Shown here one piece after another: positions 37,701 to 51,400 of a stretch of DNA of 64,000 nt. Below the pieces are notes generated by a model. The model worked only from the letters and a program-made list of their open reading frames with translations, did no database searches and was not told where the DNA came from. The DNA is from Sarcocystis neurona. Its lineage: Eukaryota; Apicomplexa; Conoidasida; Eucoccidiorida; Sarcocystidae. The stretch covers positions 2,176,399-2,240,398 of the forward strand of contig KL647310.1 of assembly GCA_000727475.1 (NCBI GenBank), read 5' to 3'. How positions within the stretch are numbered: the stretch's first letter is position 1; each line of letters begins with the position of its first letter. Made by a program: the position numbers and the translations under genes.

Positions 37701-38200
37701 TCTAAGTACACATATACGTATGTGCGTCCAGCACACGTGTTGTCTCTCTGCGTCTGTTTTTATTCAAACTTGTCCCCACGTCGTTGTGGTGTACATACAC
37801 TGGAGAAACACGTGTGTGTTATACAAGCACACCTTGCACCCTCATCCATGTCTATTTATATATAGACATATATATACATAAATGTATATATGTATTTGCA
37901 GGGTCTTTCTCCGTCTATTGTGGCTAAAAATATATGTGTACACGGAAAGACATTGCAACACGTACGCAGCACAAGTCCGAATGTGTGTCTGTGTATGTGC
38001 GAGAGTCGCAGTGAAGTAGAGCGGAAGAGGCATGCGTAGTGGCGAACTTTTGAAGAAAACGCAGGCAGGGAGGGGACCGTTGCCCTCCTACCGGCGTCCC
38101 GTGCGCGACGCGTCTGCTCATCGCAGGTTCGTTATTTCTTTTTCCACCCCTTCTCCTTCTGTGTCTGTGTGTGCCTCTGTCTCTATCTCTCGGTCTCCGT
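33461..38200. other. Repeat-rich spacer, no gene established
   Basis: Contains TATATA runs (about 34360, 34745, 35230, 36250, 36300, 36490, 36615, 37010), a short duplicated GTACACATATATGCAGCTG unit at about 34409 and 34453, and open frames such as 35287-35619 (+), 34831-35100 (+) and 35677-36240 (-). None gives a recognisable protein. Parts of the 35.7-36.0 kb minus frames look non-random, so an unrecognised exon is possible. Confidence 0.4.
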
Positions 38201-38209
38201 GACAGTGTC

Positions 38210-39480
38210 TTTTTTCCGCGTGTATGTTTATGCACATGAGCAGAGACGGCACCAGCAGCAGCGGCAGCGGCAGTGCGGCGGCAGCTTTCTTCTTCTCGAA
38301 GCAGCGGCAAAAACTCCATACACAGACAAGCAACTAACATTGCCAGCAGCACCTTCCTGCCTACGAGAGAGGCCAGGAGCAGCAGGGATGTGAGCACGCG
38401 TCTAATATATTGTCAACAGCAGCAGTTAGAGCTGCCGGTACAAACCCACGTTCTCCAGCAGTCAGAGCAGCAAGGCGTCCCACCAGCCAGTAAGAGCAGC
38501 AGCAGTAGCACTTTCTACCGAGAACACGTGGCAGTGGACAACACCAGCGCCGCCAGCAATCGGTACAAGTAAATTACCACCGCGGCAGCAGCAGACCCCA
38601 CAAAAACAGCCGAGGAGTCGATGAACGAAAGCAGCAGACTCTGCGCACAGCAGCAGCAGAGTCGACGAACAACAGCAGCACAGGCGACAAGCACAGCAGC
38701 AGCAGACTCTGCGCACAGCAGCAGCAGAATCGTCAAACAACAGCAGCAGACTCTGCGCACAGCAGTAGACTCTACAAACAACAGCAGCAGACTCTATGAA
38801 CAGCAGCAGCAGCTCGCTCCACGCCGAAGCACTTCCAACTCACTGCAGCAGTCCCTGCCAGCAGCAGTAGCTTTTGGAGCAGCACGATAAGCGCTGCCAA
38901 CAGCTGCAGCAGTGTGTGTGTGCGGCAGCTGCAGGCGCCGTTGCCCAACGGCAGCGACAGACTCAGACTGCCTTTGCAGCGACAGCCGCAGCAGCATCAT
39001 CTGCCAGCAGCGGCAGCGTCTCTCAGCAGCAGCAGGAGCAGCATCTAGCGGCAGCAGCAGCAGTGTGTGCCATCAGCAGCCGTAGCAGCATCCGCCAGCA
39101 GCACCGGCAACTGGGAGCAGCAGCAGCAGCGTTCGAAAGAAGCAGCTGCAGTGGTGTGACACACGCAGCAGCTAGCAGCACCAGCCGCAGTGTGCTACCA
39201 AACCGGCAGCAGGCGAGAAGTCTGGCAGCTGCAGCAGTAGCATCGCGTTCTGCAGAAGAGGCGACGAAGATCGGGAAGAAAACTGGCAGCAGCGTCTGTT
39301 CAACTCTTGACAGGGCAGTGTGCGTCTGCGGCAAGGCGCTAATGCGGCTTCTCCTGGCTCTTTCTGGTGTCCCTACTGTCCATCTACTACTGCCAGCAGC
39401 AGGGCTTGCGACCTACTCTCACAGGTCCAGCAGCAAGAGACGCTCATGGACGAGCACTGCTGCAGCTGCAGCAGTGACAG
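38210..39480. repeat. CAG-rich block, 1.3 kb
   Basis: Imperfect CAG/AGC/GCA repeats on the plus strand giving poly-Gln, poly-Ser or poly-Ala depending on frame. The longest frame, 38874-39494, is Ala-rich. In Eimeria such tracts occur both in exons and introns, so whether this is coding is open. It leads directly into the better-supported exon at 39481. Confidence 0.75.
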
Positions 39481-39672
39481 CAGCAGCAGCGTGAAGGCAG
39501 CCCAAGCAGCAGCAGCATTAAAGAAACCAGCGGCAGCAGCATGAAGCAGAGCGACAGCAACAGCAACCACAGGGCACGGGAGACAGCCCCGCCATCAGCA
39601 ACGGCAGCAAGAGCCGCCAATGAACAGCAGCAGCAACAGCAGGACGTCACGCAGCAGCTCCTGCAGCCAAAG
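39481..39672 (+). CDS. Probable internal exon of an unrecognised gene
   Basis: A 64-codon segment bounded by an acceptor (GTGACAG before 39481) and a good donor (CAAAG followed by GTAGCG), phase 0 at both ends. The peptide is Ser/Ala/Gln-rich but contains mixed coding-like sequence (REGSPSSSIKETSGSS, then a Gln run, then DVTQQLLQPK) that differs from the simple repeat around it. Directly upstream, the same frame has a TGA. It probably belongs with the exons at 40338-41678, but at least one linking exon is missing because the next exon needs a phase-2 partner. No domain recognised; low-complexity linkers like this are typical of large coccidian proteins. Confidence 0.4.
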
Positions 39673-40337
39673 GTAGCGTCGCCGTCTTGTTTTCCCTTCT
39701 GTCTTCCCATCATCTTTCTATCTTTCGGTTCTCGAATTCTTCTTCTCCCTGCTTCTTGCCTCTCTCTTCCTCTTCTTCTGCTCTTTTTTCAGCCGCATAC
39801 ACTTGTCTCTTCCTCATACTCTGCAGGGTCTGCCTACCCGCCGGTCACTTGGCGCAGAGCTTCGCACTGCGGAAGGTCGGCCCAGGACCGTCTCCTCCTA
39901 GCGCTGCTGGGCCCCGTCTTGGACCACGAGTGCCGCTCCTGGGACTGCTGCTCTTCCTCCTTCTCCTGCTGCTGCTGCTGCCACCTCCTTCTACTCTTCT
40001 CCTTCTTCTTCAGCGCGCGCGCCAGGGAAAGAGAGGCCGGCGCAGGGTCGGGCAGCAATACAATATCGATGGAGTACGGAACTGCAAGAGGCAGCAGGAT
40101 AGAGTCACAAGACGCTGGGAAACGCCTCAGTTGCATATCTACATATACGTATACAAATGGACACACGTATGTATATGCATGCATACACATATTTACACAT
40201 GTACACATGTACAGAGAGAGATACAGGTAGGTGTATACGAGAATACAGAGAGGTATACGTATGCATAGGCTGAGCCGTGGACGTGCACATGTGAAGCAGT
40301 TGCCGATACGCGTGGATGCATGCTGCCACGTTCGTAG

Positions 40338-41678
40338 ATACGAGGAACAGGTCAAGAACTACACACAGCAGCAGGAGGAGGCAAATGATGGTTACCCATA
40401 TACACAGGTGTGTTTACATACAGACACAAGCCTACCAGTGCTTTCTTCCATATTTATATATGTGTATATATATCAAGACATGTGTCACGACTTCTGCTCC
40501 GGTCGAGAAGAGCTGCGCCCACAGGCTGCCCACGTGCAACACGTTGAGGCTGGCGCGTCATTTCATGGGCAGCACCAACGAAGATGACAAGGCCCTGCTG
40601 CTTCAGAGCCTCTTCGCTAATATTCAGGCGTCGTATGTATTGCAGAGTAAACGCCTTCCCCTTCCCCACCCAACAGAGTCCCGCCGTATTTTCTTCTGCA
40701 GAGAGATCTAGCGGCGACAGTCCCAGGAAAAAGTAGACAAGAAACGCCGCGCATCCGCGCTTCCAAGCCACTCCTCTGTGTACACGTACACGTACGTATA
40801 AGATACACACGACGAATAAAGGAATACACACAAACGCAGTGGATCTATATGTATGTACACAGGTCACCTACATATATATATATGTATATATATATATGTA
40901 TACAAATATCCATATATATATATATCCTCTTGATATACATATATCCAGAGACAGATTTGTTTTGTTTATGTCCGTATCTATGCCTGTAGCTATATAAGTG
41001 TTCCCAGGAATTAGCATATCGACCTTGTATATAGAGAGAGGTAGGAATTGATATATTTCCCTCGTACATATACATCTACATGTATATATATACGTTTTCC
41101 AGGAGTAAGTGTATGTTCCTTTCTCTCACGTGAAGGTATTTATATATATGCGCATATCCTGAAGGACACATGTGTTCCCGCCCTGGCACATTTATAGATA
41201 TTCACAGGCCTCAAGATTTTCTTCCTACGTCCATCACGTATATATATGGAAGAGAATTTCTAGCAGGTGGAGCAGCCAGCAGATGGACAGCAGGAGCTTC
41301 TCGGATCGCCTAGATACAAGTGTCCACACTAACACGAGTATCTGCGTGCGGCGCTGCACCCCCTCCGCTACCGCTCTTCTACGTATCTACCAGGACAGAG
41401 ACGCAGTTGACGAACTGTCGCCGCTGCTGCTGCTCCTACGACGACAAGGAGTGCTGTCCCTGCTGCCGTTTCTGCTGCTGCTTCTGCTTTCACGAGAACT
41501 TTCGGACTCGTACGTCGTCTCCTTGCCCCGCTGGGCACGCTGCAGACGAAGACACGCGTTCTCACTTCCTCACGAGCTGGGCACCACTACCTCTGTGCAC
41601 TACGTAATGCATGCATCTACTACGACAGTACATACACGTGTACATCGATCTTCTATATATTGCATGCATCCATTATAG
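40338..41678 (+). CDS. 3' part of an unrecognised gene, possibly a HECT-type ubiquitin ligase C-lobe
   Basis: Exons: 40338-40407 (acceptor GTTCGTAG, donor CACAG/GTGTGT), 40478-40632 (acceptor ATCAAG, donor GTATGT), an optional 30-base exon 41208-41237, and 41267-41678 (stop). Phases agree, and the optional exon is phase-neutral. The first two encode YEEQVKNYTQQQEE...YPYTQ and then TCVTTSAPVEKSC-HRLPTCNTLRLARHF-EDDKALLLQSLFANIQAS. The pattern LPTC..L.L...F, then an acidic/polar stretch and a helix with two Leu pairs, resembles the HECT C-lobe around its catalytic cysteine (LP..TC.N.L.LP.Y, then LR.KLL.AI), but the spacing before the cysteine is shorter than usual. Alternatively it is an unrelated coccidian protein. 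The last exon contains a Leu-rich, CTG-encoded run. Upstream HECT sequence was not found. Confidence 0.4.
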
Positions 41679-44600
41679 CAATAAACATATAGATATATAA
41701 TGTTCTCTACAATACATGCACCCAGTGGGGCAACATATATATATATATATACCTATACCTTCTATATACTGTATGCGTCCAGCAGTGAATTTACATACAT
41801 ATATACATATATGTGTGACGCCATCCGCACGTGCGACGTAGAATAAAATATATATATATATATATATTGTGTACATGGATGCGCTGCAATCGGGTCGAGA
41901 TCAAGGAGAATCGCTGATTGCAGAGTCTCTCGTAGGTGTGTGTGTGTGCACACATCTCCGTCTGTCTCTCTGAGCACCTCTACATACCGACACACACGTA
42001 TATATGGAGATAGATAGAGAGATCCGTAAATTTTGAGTTTCGCACAGAGAAGAGGAGGAACAAGGAAAGGCAGAGGAACTTAGAAAACAGCGGGTGTAAG
42101 ACAACCCTCCCAGATGTACGGAGAAAGAAAAACTGGAAGGGAAACATACATCACATACACCTGTGTAGACGCAGATGGAAAGCGCAGCAGCACGCCACAG
42201 GCCAAGCCTCTAGAGGCCATCTCTGCGGCTCAGAGACTTACAGACGGTAATTTCGTTCAATACCCGATACCCCAGTTGGTGCGCAACAGCAGCAACTTGA
42301 AAGTGCAACCCTGAGTCAGCAGCAGCAAAGCAATGCATCAACACGTAAATACACAACGTACACTCAGATTTACACCTATACACATATATATATATACATA
42401 TATATGAACATATCTCTCTCTATCTCTCTCTCTATATATATAGACACGATGTCCAAGTTGGTGGGCAACAGCGGCAACTTCATACCCTGCGTCAGCAGCA
42501 GCAAGTCAATACATCAGCACAGATATATATATATATATATGTGTACACACACACACACACACGTACGTCCAGGTCTACACACATACATGTATATATATAT
42601 ATATATGTATATACGTACATCCAAATTTATACATATATATGTATACAAGGATACGTGTATATATATATGTACGTATACAGACACAGATACATATTTGCAC
42701 GTAGGGCGTTACGTATGGAGATGTGTACGTCGGTGACGTTTTGTATACACGCATATTCAGGCAGAGATATTCATACATGTGCAATAGAAATTAGGTGTTC
42801 CCCTATGTCTATTTACATACATACGCACACAAAGGTCTATACACACGTACACCTACATCCAAGTATATACGTGTAGTCATTTCTCGCACGCACACATACA
42901 CAGATGTCCACGTTTACACAGAAGAGTAGCTCTGAGTCCACACCCCACATATATATTATATAGGCGTGTATGCATGCGCATGCTCAAAGAGCCGTTGGCA
43001 CATTCCACTATTGTCGCTGCCTGGCTGCTGCACTGGGAAAATGGTCCTCTCGAAACGCACGCGGCAACATACGTGGGACTGCTGACCGGGACCACCTCTC
43101 TGCATGCGCCTCCTTCACTGCCGGCGACACAGCCGCAGGCCACTTCTCCTCCCCAGCCATACACAAAACACGCAGGCGCACACAGAAAACGTCCCTCAGC
43201 TACATGCAAATCTTGACGGACATACCCACGTACACACATACATAAATACATGCAGACACCTACCTACATGGAGGATGCCATACAAATATTCGTTCACAAT
43301 TCTCTCCCCATATATATATATATATGCAGAGAGAGACAGAAAGAGAGAAGAAGACAGAAGGACAGACAGACACGCAGAGAGCGAAACGGAAGACGGGAAG
43401 AGAAAATGAGGAGGACGCGACGTACATGCGAAGAAGCGACGGTGACAGAGACGCATGCAGCAGAGAAATGAGATGGGGAGCGTCTGCCTCACCCGAAGGC
43501 ACCAGGGGCCATGGCGATCCACGCGACCTGTTGCGCAGTTGACTGGCCTGAAGGCATGCAGAAGCCAGCAGCACGAGATACGACGCACTTTAAAACGCCA
43601 GTGTCACATGCCTGCATACATATGCTTATATATATGTACTATATAAACGCATCCCATGCAGATTATGTAGTCTGCAAATATACATATGCGTATATATATG
43701 CATATGCATATATTCATATGCACATATACATGCACATGTATTGAGTATTTACACGCACACATTATTCATATACATATATATATAGTATAGGTGTATATTA
43801 TACATCGACATATATGCGTATACATACTCATGTGTATATATATTCATGAACACATACATATATATATATATATGTATATACGTCTTTAGTATGTACACGT
43901 AAATTGTGCATACATGTAGTGTGTATATACATATATATATATATATATATACATGCGCGCAGTATGCCTGCATTTACTATATATTATATACAGATATATG
44001 TGCTTAATTTGCATGTCCTTACCATATGTACATATACATATATATATATATGCGTACACACAATATATGTGGATACGTATATGTATATATATATATGCCC
44101 ACGAATACATCCATATGAGTATATGCGTGCATATATGTATATATATATGTATATACGTACACTACACATATGCATAATTTACGTGTACATACTATCTACG
44201 TATGTATATATATATATATATTTATATATGTATATGTATGTGCCCATGAATATAAATACGCATGAGTATGTATATAAGTATATATATATATGTATATATA
44301 TATGGTAAGTACAGGCATACTGCGCGCATATATATATGTACACGCACGTACATAAGTGTGTATAGAACGAATGCTCTCATGAAGCACGAAGAGATGTGCG
44401 CGCAAGAGGAAGTGTATTTTGACAAGTTTAGGAAGAGCTTAGGGTAGAGATATGTAGACCTGCCTTCTATTCCCCCGTTCCCCCTTCCCTACATACACGG
44501 CAACGCACATATATGCACGCATACGTATGTGTATTAAAGAAGGCACACGCACACACACACTTTTTTGGAAGAGAAGTGGGGAAGACTGCTCGCACTTGTG

Positions 44601-44776
44601 CGTCAATAGTGACTTAGAAATGAAAGCATAGAGACCTATGCATGCAGATACAAATGTGGACACCAGCCGGCTCTTGGGTGCGTACATCCAGCAGGTCGCC
44701 CCCAAGCGCATGCACCCCAAGCGCTTCACGCGTTGATACACCTGTAGACGCAGACAGAGGCATGAGGCGCGCGGGT
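41679..44776. other. Repeat-rich spacer
   Basis: TATA and TATG arrays (41730-41870, 42380-42450, 42520-42680, 43620-44330) and a GA-rich patch at about 43325-43420. The frames at 42877-43251 look partly coding-like on either strand, and 43500-43560 (minus) carries a short splice-bounded stretch reading QSTAQQVAWIAMAPGAF; neither can be tied to a gene. Confidence 0.45.
42275..42521. repeat. Two-copy direct repeat
   Basis: Two copies of about 65-70 bases, at about 42275-42345 and 42457-42521, sharing GTTGGTG.GCAACAGC.GCAACTT and GAGTCAGCAGCAGCAA-like segments, separated by TATA microsatellite. Confidence 0.7.
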
Positions 44777-47341
44777 CTATGAAGAGTCTCTCGCTTTCCC
44801 TACGAGAAATCGCAGTTCAGAAGACCAGCGGTCCGGCGGCTCCAGCGCCTCGGGCGGCGGAAGTATCGCCCAGGGCAGCGCAGGCTCCCAAGCGCCGCCG
44901 CCGCGCAGCCCGGCGCCGCCAAGGTGCAGCAGACCCGCGCCGTCGAGGCCTTCGCCAGTGCCGTCCGCGGCGTCTCCTGCGCTCCAGCGGAAGGTCCCTG
45001 TCGCCGCGCTGCTGCCGACGGCTGCTGGAGCGCTGGTGTCGCGGGCGCGTGCAGAGACGAAGCCGGAGGAAGGGGAGGAACAGGTGTGTTGGCCAGCTCG
45101 GCCGGGGGCCTGGATGAGCGGGGTAAACAGGCGAGAAGCATGGGTCGAAAGGTCCGCGCCGGTGAGGCGCTGGTGTCGAGCCGCGATCTCGACCGCATGC
45201 AGATGGTGCTGTGTGGTGAGCGGGGCCGTGGGGAAGATGCATCGGGCGCAGATCGTCAACATGGCGCTGCCGTGTTGGGTAACTTGGCCGTTCATGATAC
45301 GCCGCAGAAGCTTCCGCAGCAGAGACGCGGGACCGACAGCTGCTTCGTACGCCGCATCCAGGCAAAACAGAGAGAAAAGCAGCGTGACGAGTCCTGTCAC
45401 AGATGGCACGCAACGACAAAGAGTCGCCAAGCAGCTGGGGAAGAGTCACGGCGCACGGAGCAGGGAAGGGGTGCAGGGAGACGGCGTCTCCAGCTCGCGA
45501 CGTTACCAGAGACACGGGGGGGGCGGGTTGTGACACGGAGACAGGGAGACACGGAGAAAGAGAGGGAGACGGAGACAGCTGACGGAGACAGACAGACCAG
45601 ATGACTCAAAGAGAGGAAAAGAGCGAGGGGGGCCGAGACAGGGAGACAGCGAAAGAGAGATAATACGGCGCAAGTAGGCGTGGACAGGCTGCTGTGAGTC
45701 AGACGGCGAACAGCAGCAACAAGTGGCTCCCCGTGTGGACGGCAGGGCGAGACAGCAAGGCAGGGAGAAGCACAAGAATCTTCAACGCCACGCGCGACAA
45801 TACGCATGCGCATGAGAACTGAAGCGGAAAAATCGGAACGCATGCACGCAGCAATTCAGCCCGCGAAGCTGGGACACAAGAGATAGAACGCTGTCTGCAG
45901 CGGGGAAAGAGGAAGTGCCAAGGGAACGCGAGCGACGCGCATGCACAGTTGGACAGGAAAAGAGCGAGCCCGCAGCTGCTGCTGCTGCGGCGTCGCTGCG
46001 GCTACTGCTGCAACAACACAAAAAGAGCAAAACGACGCCAAGTCGAAGAAGAAGTAAAAGACGTGCACGGTCACTCTGGGCAGTTCACGGAGGAGCCATA
46101 CGTCGCGAACGGAAGGAAAAGATTTGGGCAGCACCACGGCTTGCCTGAGAAGGAGGAGGAGGAGCAGAACCACGACGTGTTGCTGCACGAGGAGGACGCC
46201 TTCTGCATGCATGCGCGCGCGCGTGTTTACATGCCAGCACACCTTCGCTTATGTGAGCAGCGCTCGGGTGCTGCACTTGCTTCCCTCTCTCTCTCTTCCT
46301 GTTTCTCTCTCTTCCTCTCTCTATGTGTGTGTCTGTCTGTCTTCTTCTGCCCCTCTCTGGATCGCAGTATTTACCAAAATATCCACATATATATATATGT
46401 ATACATATATGTATACGTATCTATTTATACGAAGAGAAACAGACAGGGAGAGAGAGCGAGAGAGAGACCGAACGGGAGAGAGACTACACGGGATAACGTA
46501 TGACGCATATGTGCACCTACTGCGCAGATAACATGTATGCATGCAGATACGAAGTGTCGCTAGCAAGGCCCAAAAGGGAAGAGCTGCATGTACCCTGGGT
46601 CGTAAAAGAGTTGAGAAGTTGACTGTTCGTAATCCAGTCCGTTTGCGTCATCACCCTGTGGAACCAGCAGCAGCAGCAGGACAGCAGCAGGAGGACAGCA
46701 CCATGAGGACAGCAGCAGCAGAACAGCAGCGGGAGAACAGCAGCAGCAGCAGGACAGCACCGGCAGCAGCAGGACAGCAGCAACAGCAGCAGGACAGCGG
46801 CGCAGTAGCCGCACCACAGCAGAAGCAGCAGCACTTTTTTGACATATAGATATAGTACGCAAGCACACGTGTACGACTCTACAGATGTATCTGACCAAGT
46901 GGTTACATCTGTGTACAATAGCACGCGCGCACCTCCCGTGTAGACTGAGGCAAACGTGGTGTGGGGCCAGTTGAACAGAGAGCAACACCTACGCGCGCAA
47001 AATCCGTGTCGTTTTACATAACATACACGTATATAAAGAGATTTATATGTATATACGTACATGTCCATACACATATATATACATATACACGGAGATATAC
47101 AGACACATATACAGGCACAGGCGCACCCACACGGAGTTTTATGAAGGGAGAGATGTGTGATATACGAGCTACAGTTTCAAGGGGAGCAGAAGAAGTATGT
47201 TCTAGGTACGGACGCGTGTCTACAGCTGCTGACACGCACACGCACAGCTGCACCAGGAGCTACAAATATAACTATATTGGTGGAAATGAATATATATGCG
47301 TAGAGGTCTATTACTAATATCTACCTCGTTGAGGGGCGGAT

Positions 47342-47376
<35 letters not shown>

Positions 47377-48015
47377 TGCTCTGGTAAAAAATATATACAC
47401 ACACATATACACGTGTGTACATGTCTATGTGTTTGCGTGGGGGATAAATTTGCATGCAAGTGTATATTTATATATTTACGATTTAGTACCTGCGCACGTG
47501 CTTATATGAGACGTACAGCTATTTTACGGATGCACACCCTTTACAAGCAGTACATCCAGAGTTCAGTGCGGTCGCGTCGAGGCAGTCAGAAGAAGAAGAA
47601 CCGATCGCAGAGCCCTACGCAGAATGTGGGGTGTACGTACACCAAAAAAACAACGACAGACAGACGGTCATAATTCTCTACGCCCACCACCTATAATGAA
47701 GTAGATACTCACATTCACACGCAGAATTCCATACCAAACGCACATACCTCCCACAAAGTGTATATATATATATATATTCATCAGCAAGCAATGCACACTT
47801 CTGAACACTTATATGTATACATATACATACCAAAAATACGCGTCTCCCATAGCGGCGTGTATATCTATATATCACAGTGGCATCTTTTTCAGAATATACA
47901 TATACATATATATATATAAATATACGTATGACAAAGGTATATATTCCAGTATACACATATACATATATATGCGTATGCATACATATCGCAGTGCCGTCTA
48001 TGTCAGTACATACAC

Positions 48016-48065
<50 letters not shown>

Positions 48066-48436
48066 NNNNNNNNNNNNNNNNNNNNNNNNNNNNNNNNNNN
48101 NNNNNNNNNNNNNNNNNNNNNNNNNNNNNNNNNNNNNNNNNNNNNNNNNNNNNNNNNNNNNNNNNNNNNNNNNNNNNNNNNNNNNNNNNNNNNNNNNNNN
48201 NNNNNNNNNNNNNNNNNNNNNNNNNNNNNNNNNNNNNNNNNNNNNNNNNNNNNNNNNNNNNNNNNNNNNNNNNNNNNNNNNNNNNNNNNNNNNNNNNNNN
48301 NNNNNNNNNNNNNNNNNNNNNNNNNNNNNNNNNNNNNNNNNNNNNNNNNNNNNNNNNNNNNNNNNNNNNNNNNNNNNNNNNNNNNNNNNNNNNNNNNNNN
48401 NNNNNNNNNNNNNNNNNNNNNNNNNNNNNNNNNNNN

Positions 48437-48489
<53 letters not shown>

Positions 48490-51400
48490 ACATATGCATA
48501 CATACCACAGTGGCATAAATCAGTGTACACATATACATATATACACATATATATATATATACATATATACACGTACATCACAGTGGCATATATTCCTATG
48601 TATATATGTATATATACGTACGTGTACACATCCATATCACAGTGGCATATATATACGCGTGTGTACGTATACATATGTATATATATATATATGTATGCCG
48701 TTGTGTATCTCCGCAAATAGTGGTTAATAGTGAAATTTCACTGCAGGCAGGTGTTCTGCAGGCATCTATTTGTAATGACCGGTGAAAGTTTTCCCCGCTG
48801 ACTACAGAGCCGCATGCATCCTTCCCCCGGGTGAGGCATATGTGCTCGTGTGCGGGACACGCTCCTACCTGTGTCGTTGGTGCTGAGGCGATGAAACATA
48901 CCGGCGACTGATGAGAAGATTCGACTGGCGAATATTTTCCCTACACGCGGACTTATATACACACACCTATGCTGACGAACGCATACATATATATATATGC
49001 GTATATAGGCTGATATACGTATGGACACAGAGATATCGAAGTACGTATACGTACACGTGTGTAGTAGATATATTTGTATGTGCCTTCATATACATACTCA
49101 TATATGCCTATCTGTGTATATTTATATATGGTATATATGTGTGCGTGATGGGTAGAAAAGCCGAATACATATTCACACGCACGAAGCCAAATACGTACAT
49201 TATATATATATATATGTATACCTTCGTACTTACATATGTACACATGTACATATATGTGTGTGTATGTGCATGCAAGACAAAAGCATGAGGCCCGATTTCC
49301 ACAGGAACGGATCAAATGCAGAAGTGAATCTATATGTATGTATGTACATATATAGACGTATATATATACTATATACATGTAATTGCATGCAAGCTCAAAC
49401 GATGAAGCCTGAGGTCCAGATGTACTTGTGTGGAGACAAAATGAACAGCAAAACTCCCATACACATATACACGTCTAATGGCACACGTCCACAGAGAGGG
49501 AATGGAAGGCATTACTGCGTTGAACGTACGGAGAGACACAAACGTCTACGTATTCACACGCAACATATAAATCTCCACACATAGAAAGATTCTCACTTCC
49601 TCTACACGTTGCTGCATGTGCACATATATATAGATATACACGTATATTCAACCAGTAAATGTAGTACATACATATGTATGTAAAGGCATACACAGAGAGG
49701 ACTACATAAATCGAGGCATACACAGATATATATATATATGTACAACAGATTAACACGTATACAGAAAAGCACATATACAGAGGAATAGACGAATTGAGGC
49801 AACCACATATATGTATACATATACAACAATATAATGTATATACACGTATATGTATAGACGCACATTTAGAGAGAAATGTATATATCGAGGCAAAGACATA
49901 TATATATATATATATGAGCAAAAGTGTATGCTGAATTGTCTAGAAATGTATACGTATGTATGTATGGATGGATGGATGTGTATATGCGTACGGGCAGAGA
50001 GCGACGTGTGGACAACTTCACGGCTACGCACAGGGATGCGTGTGTGTACGTATATCTATGTGTGTTGCATAGTTTTCTCGTGCATGCAATTTTGTGGACT
50101 GGGAAGTCCCTGCATGCAGACGTCGGCGTCTTCTCTTGTAGCGAAATTGAGAAATTATTATCCACTTTCAGCCAGAGAAAGGCACGTCGTCCTTTTGTCC
50201 AAGTGAACCCACACATGCACGTACACATATTATACGCATGCAGTCTGTCGCTTACCATAGACACACACATAAACCTCGATGTACGCACACGTTGGGAAAA
50301 GTCATATACACGTATATATATGGATACTGATTTCTAATATATATATAGTATGTAGCGAGCAAGACAGACAGACGGGCAGCTATATATGTATATATATATA
50401 TATATACGTATATGAGCACTAATTCCTGCTTCATACATATACATGTATACGTATATATGGAGTATTCCGAGAGGAAGACAGATAGGTACGTATACATATA
50501 TATATATATATTGCCACTGATTTCTGATTTGTATGTGTGTACGTATATGTATATAGTATTTATAGAGAAAGACAGACAGACAGGCAGATGTGTACAACAA
50601 ATATGCCAACACGAGGGGTGGTGTAGCTCATGGAAGGGTCGACGTTCATTCGAAGAAAAGTCTGCATTTGTAAGCGTGTAAACTTCTGTACACAGAGAGA
50701 AACAGGCGGGGATAGATACAGAGTCATATTCAGAAGACAGGTACTCTTCATATAGAAAAGCAAGGAAGAGCGTCACGTAGGTACGGCCTTAAGAGGAAGA
50801 GAAGAAGGTGGACAGATATATCGTTAAATACAGAAGACAAGTACTTCTTCAATAAGGAAGGGAAAAAGCGAAGAGGAAAGTCACGTAGGTACTGCGTTCC
50901 GGGGGGGACAGCCAAGTGGACACCAATAGAGAGTGACACGTGCAGCAGACAAGTACTTTTTATGTAAAAAAAAAGAGGAAAGGAAGAAGAAAGTTGCGTA
51001 GGGACTGCGTCGTAGGAGAGGCCGAGAGATGCCTACCGAATGATAGCGTCGCTTCGCATGCCCAGGGCTCCCAGCGCGTGGACTGCACTAGACACGGCGA
51101 TAGCTGCAGCAGAACCGGCAGCAGCCACCGCAGCAGCACCAGCAGCCCCGGTGCAGCAGTCCTTACGGTTCGAAACGTCACGTCTATGAGTATACACATA
51201 TATAGACAAATATACATATATACAGAGATACAGGACGCCTCTAAGTATACACACGTATATATGCAAGTATTCGTATATACACAGATATGCATGACGTCTG
51301 TAAGTATGTACGTGTGTACAGATGTATACGTATATACGTATGTATATACGAATATACACGGCGTCTATAAGCGCAGATACATATATATATACACATACGT

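Noticed and set aside
42970..43245. Plus-strand frame reading KEPLAHSTIVAAWLLHWENG
   Set aside because: It looks coding, but minus frames over the same bases look similar and no consistent splice chain was found.
47678..48727. Open frames of 170-304 codons spanning the N run
   Set aside because: They consist of Tyr/Ile from TA repeats and unknown residues; not genes.
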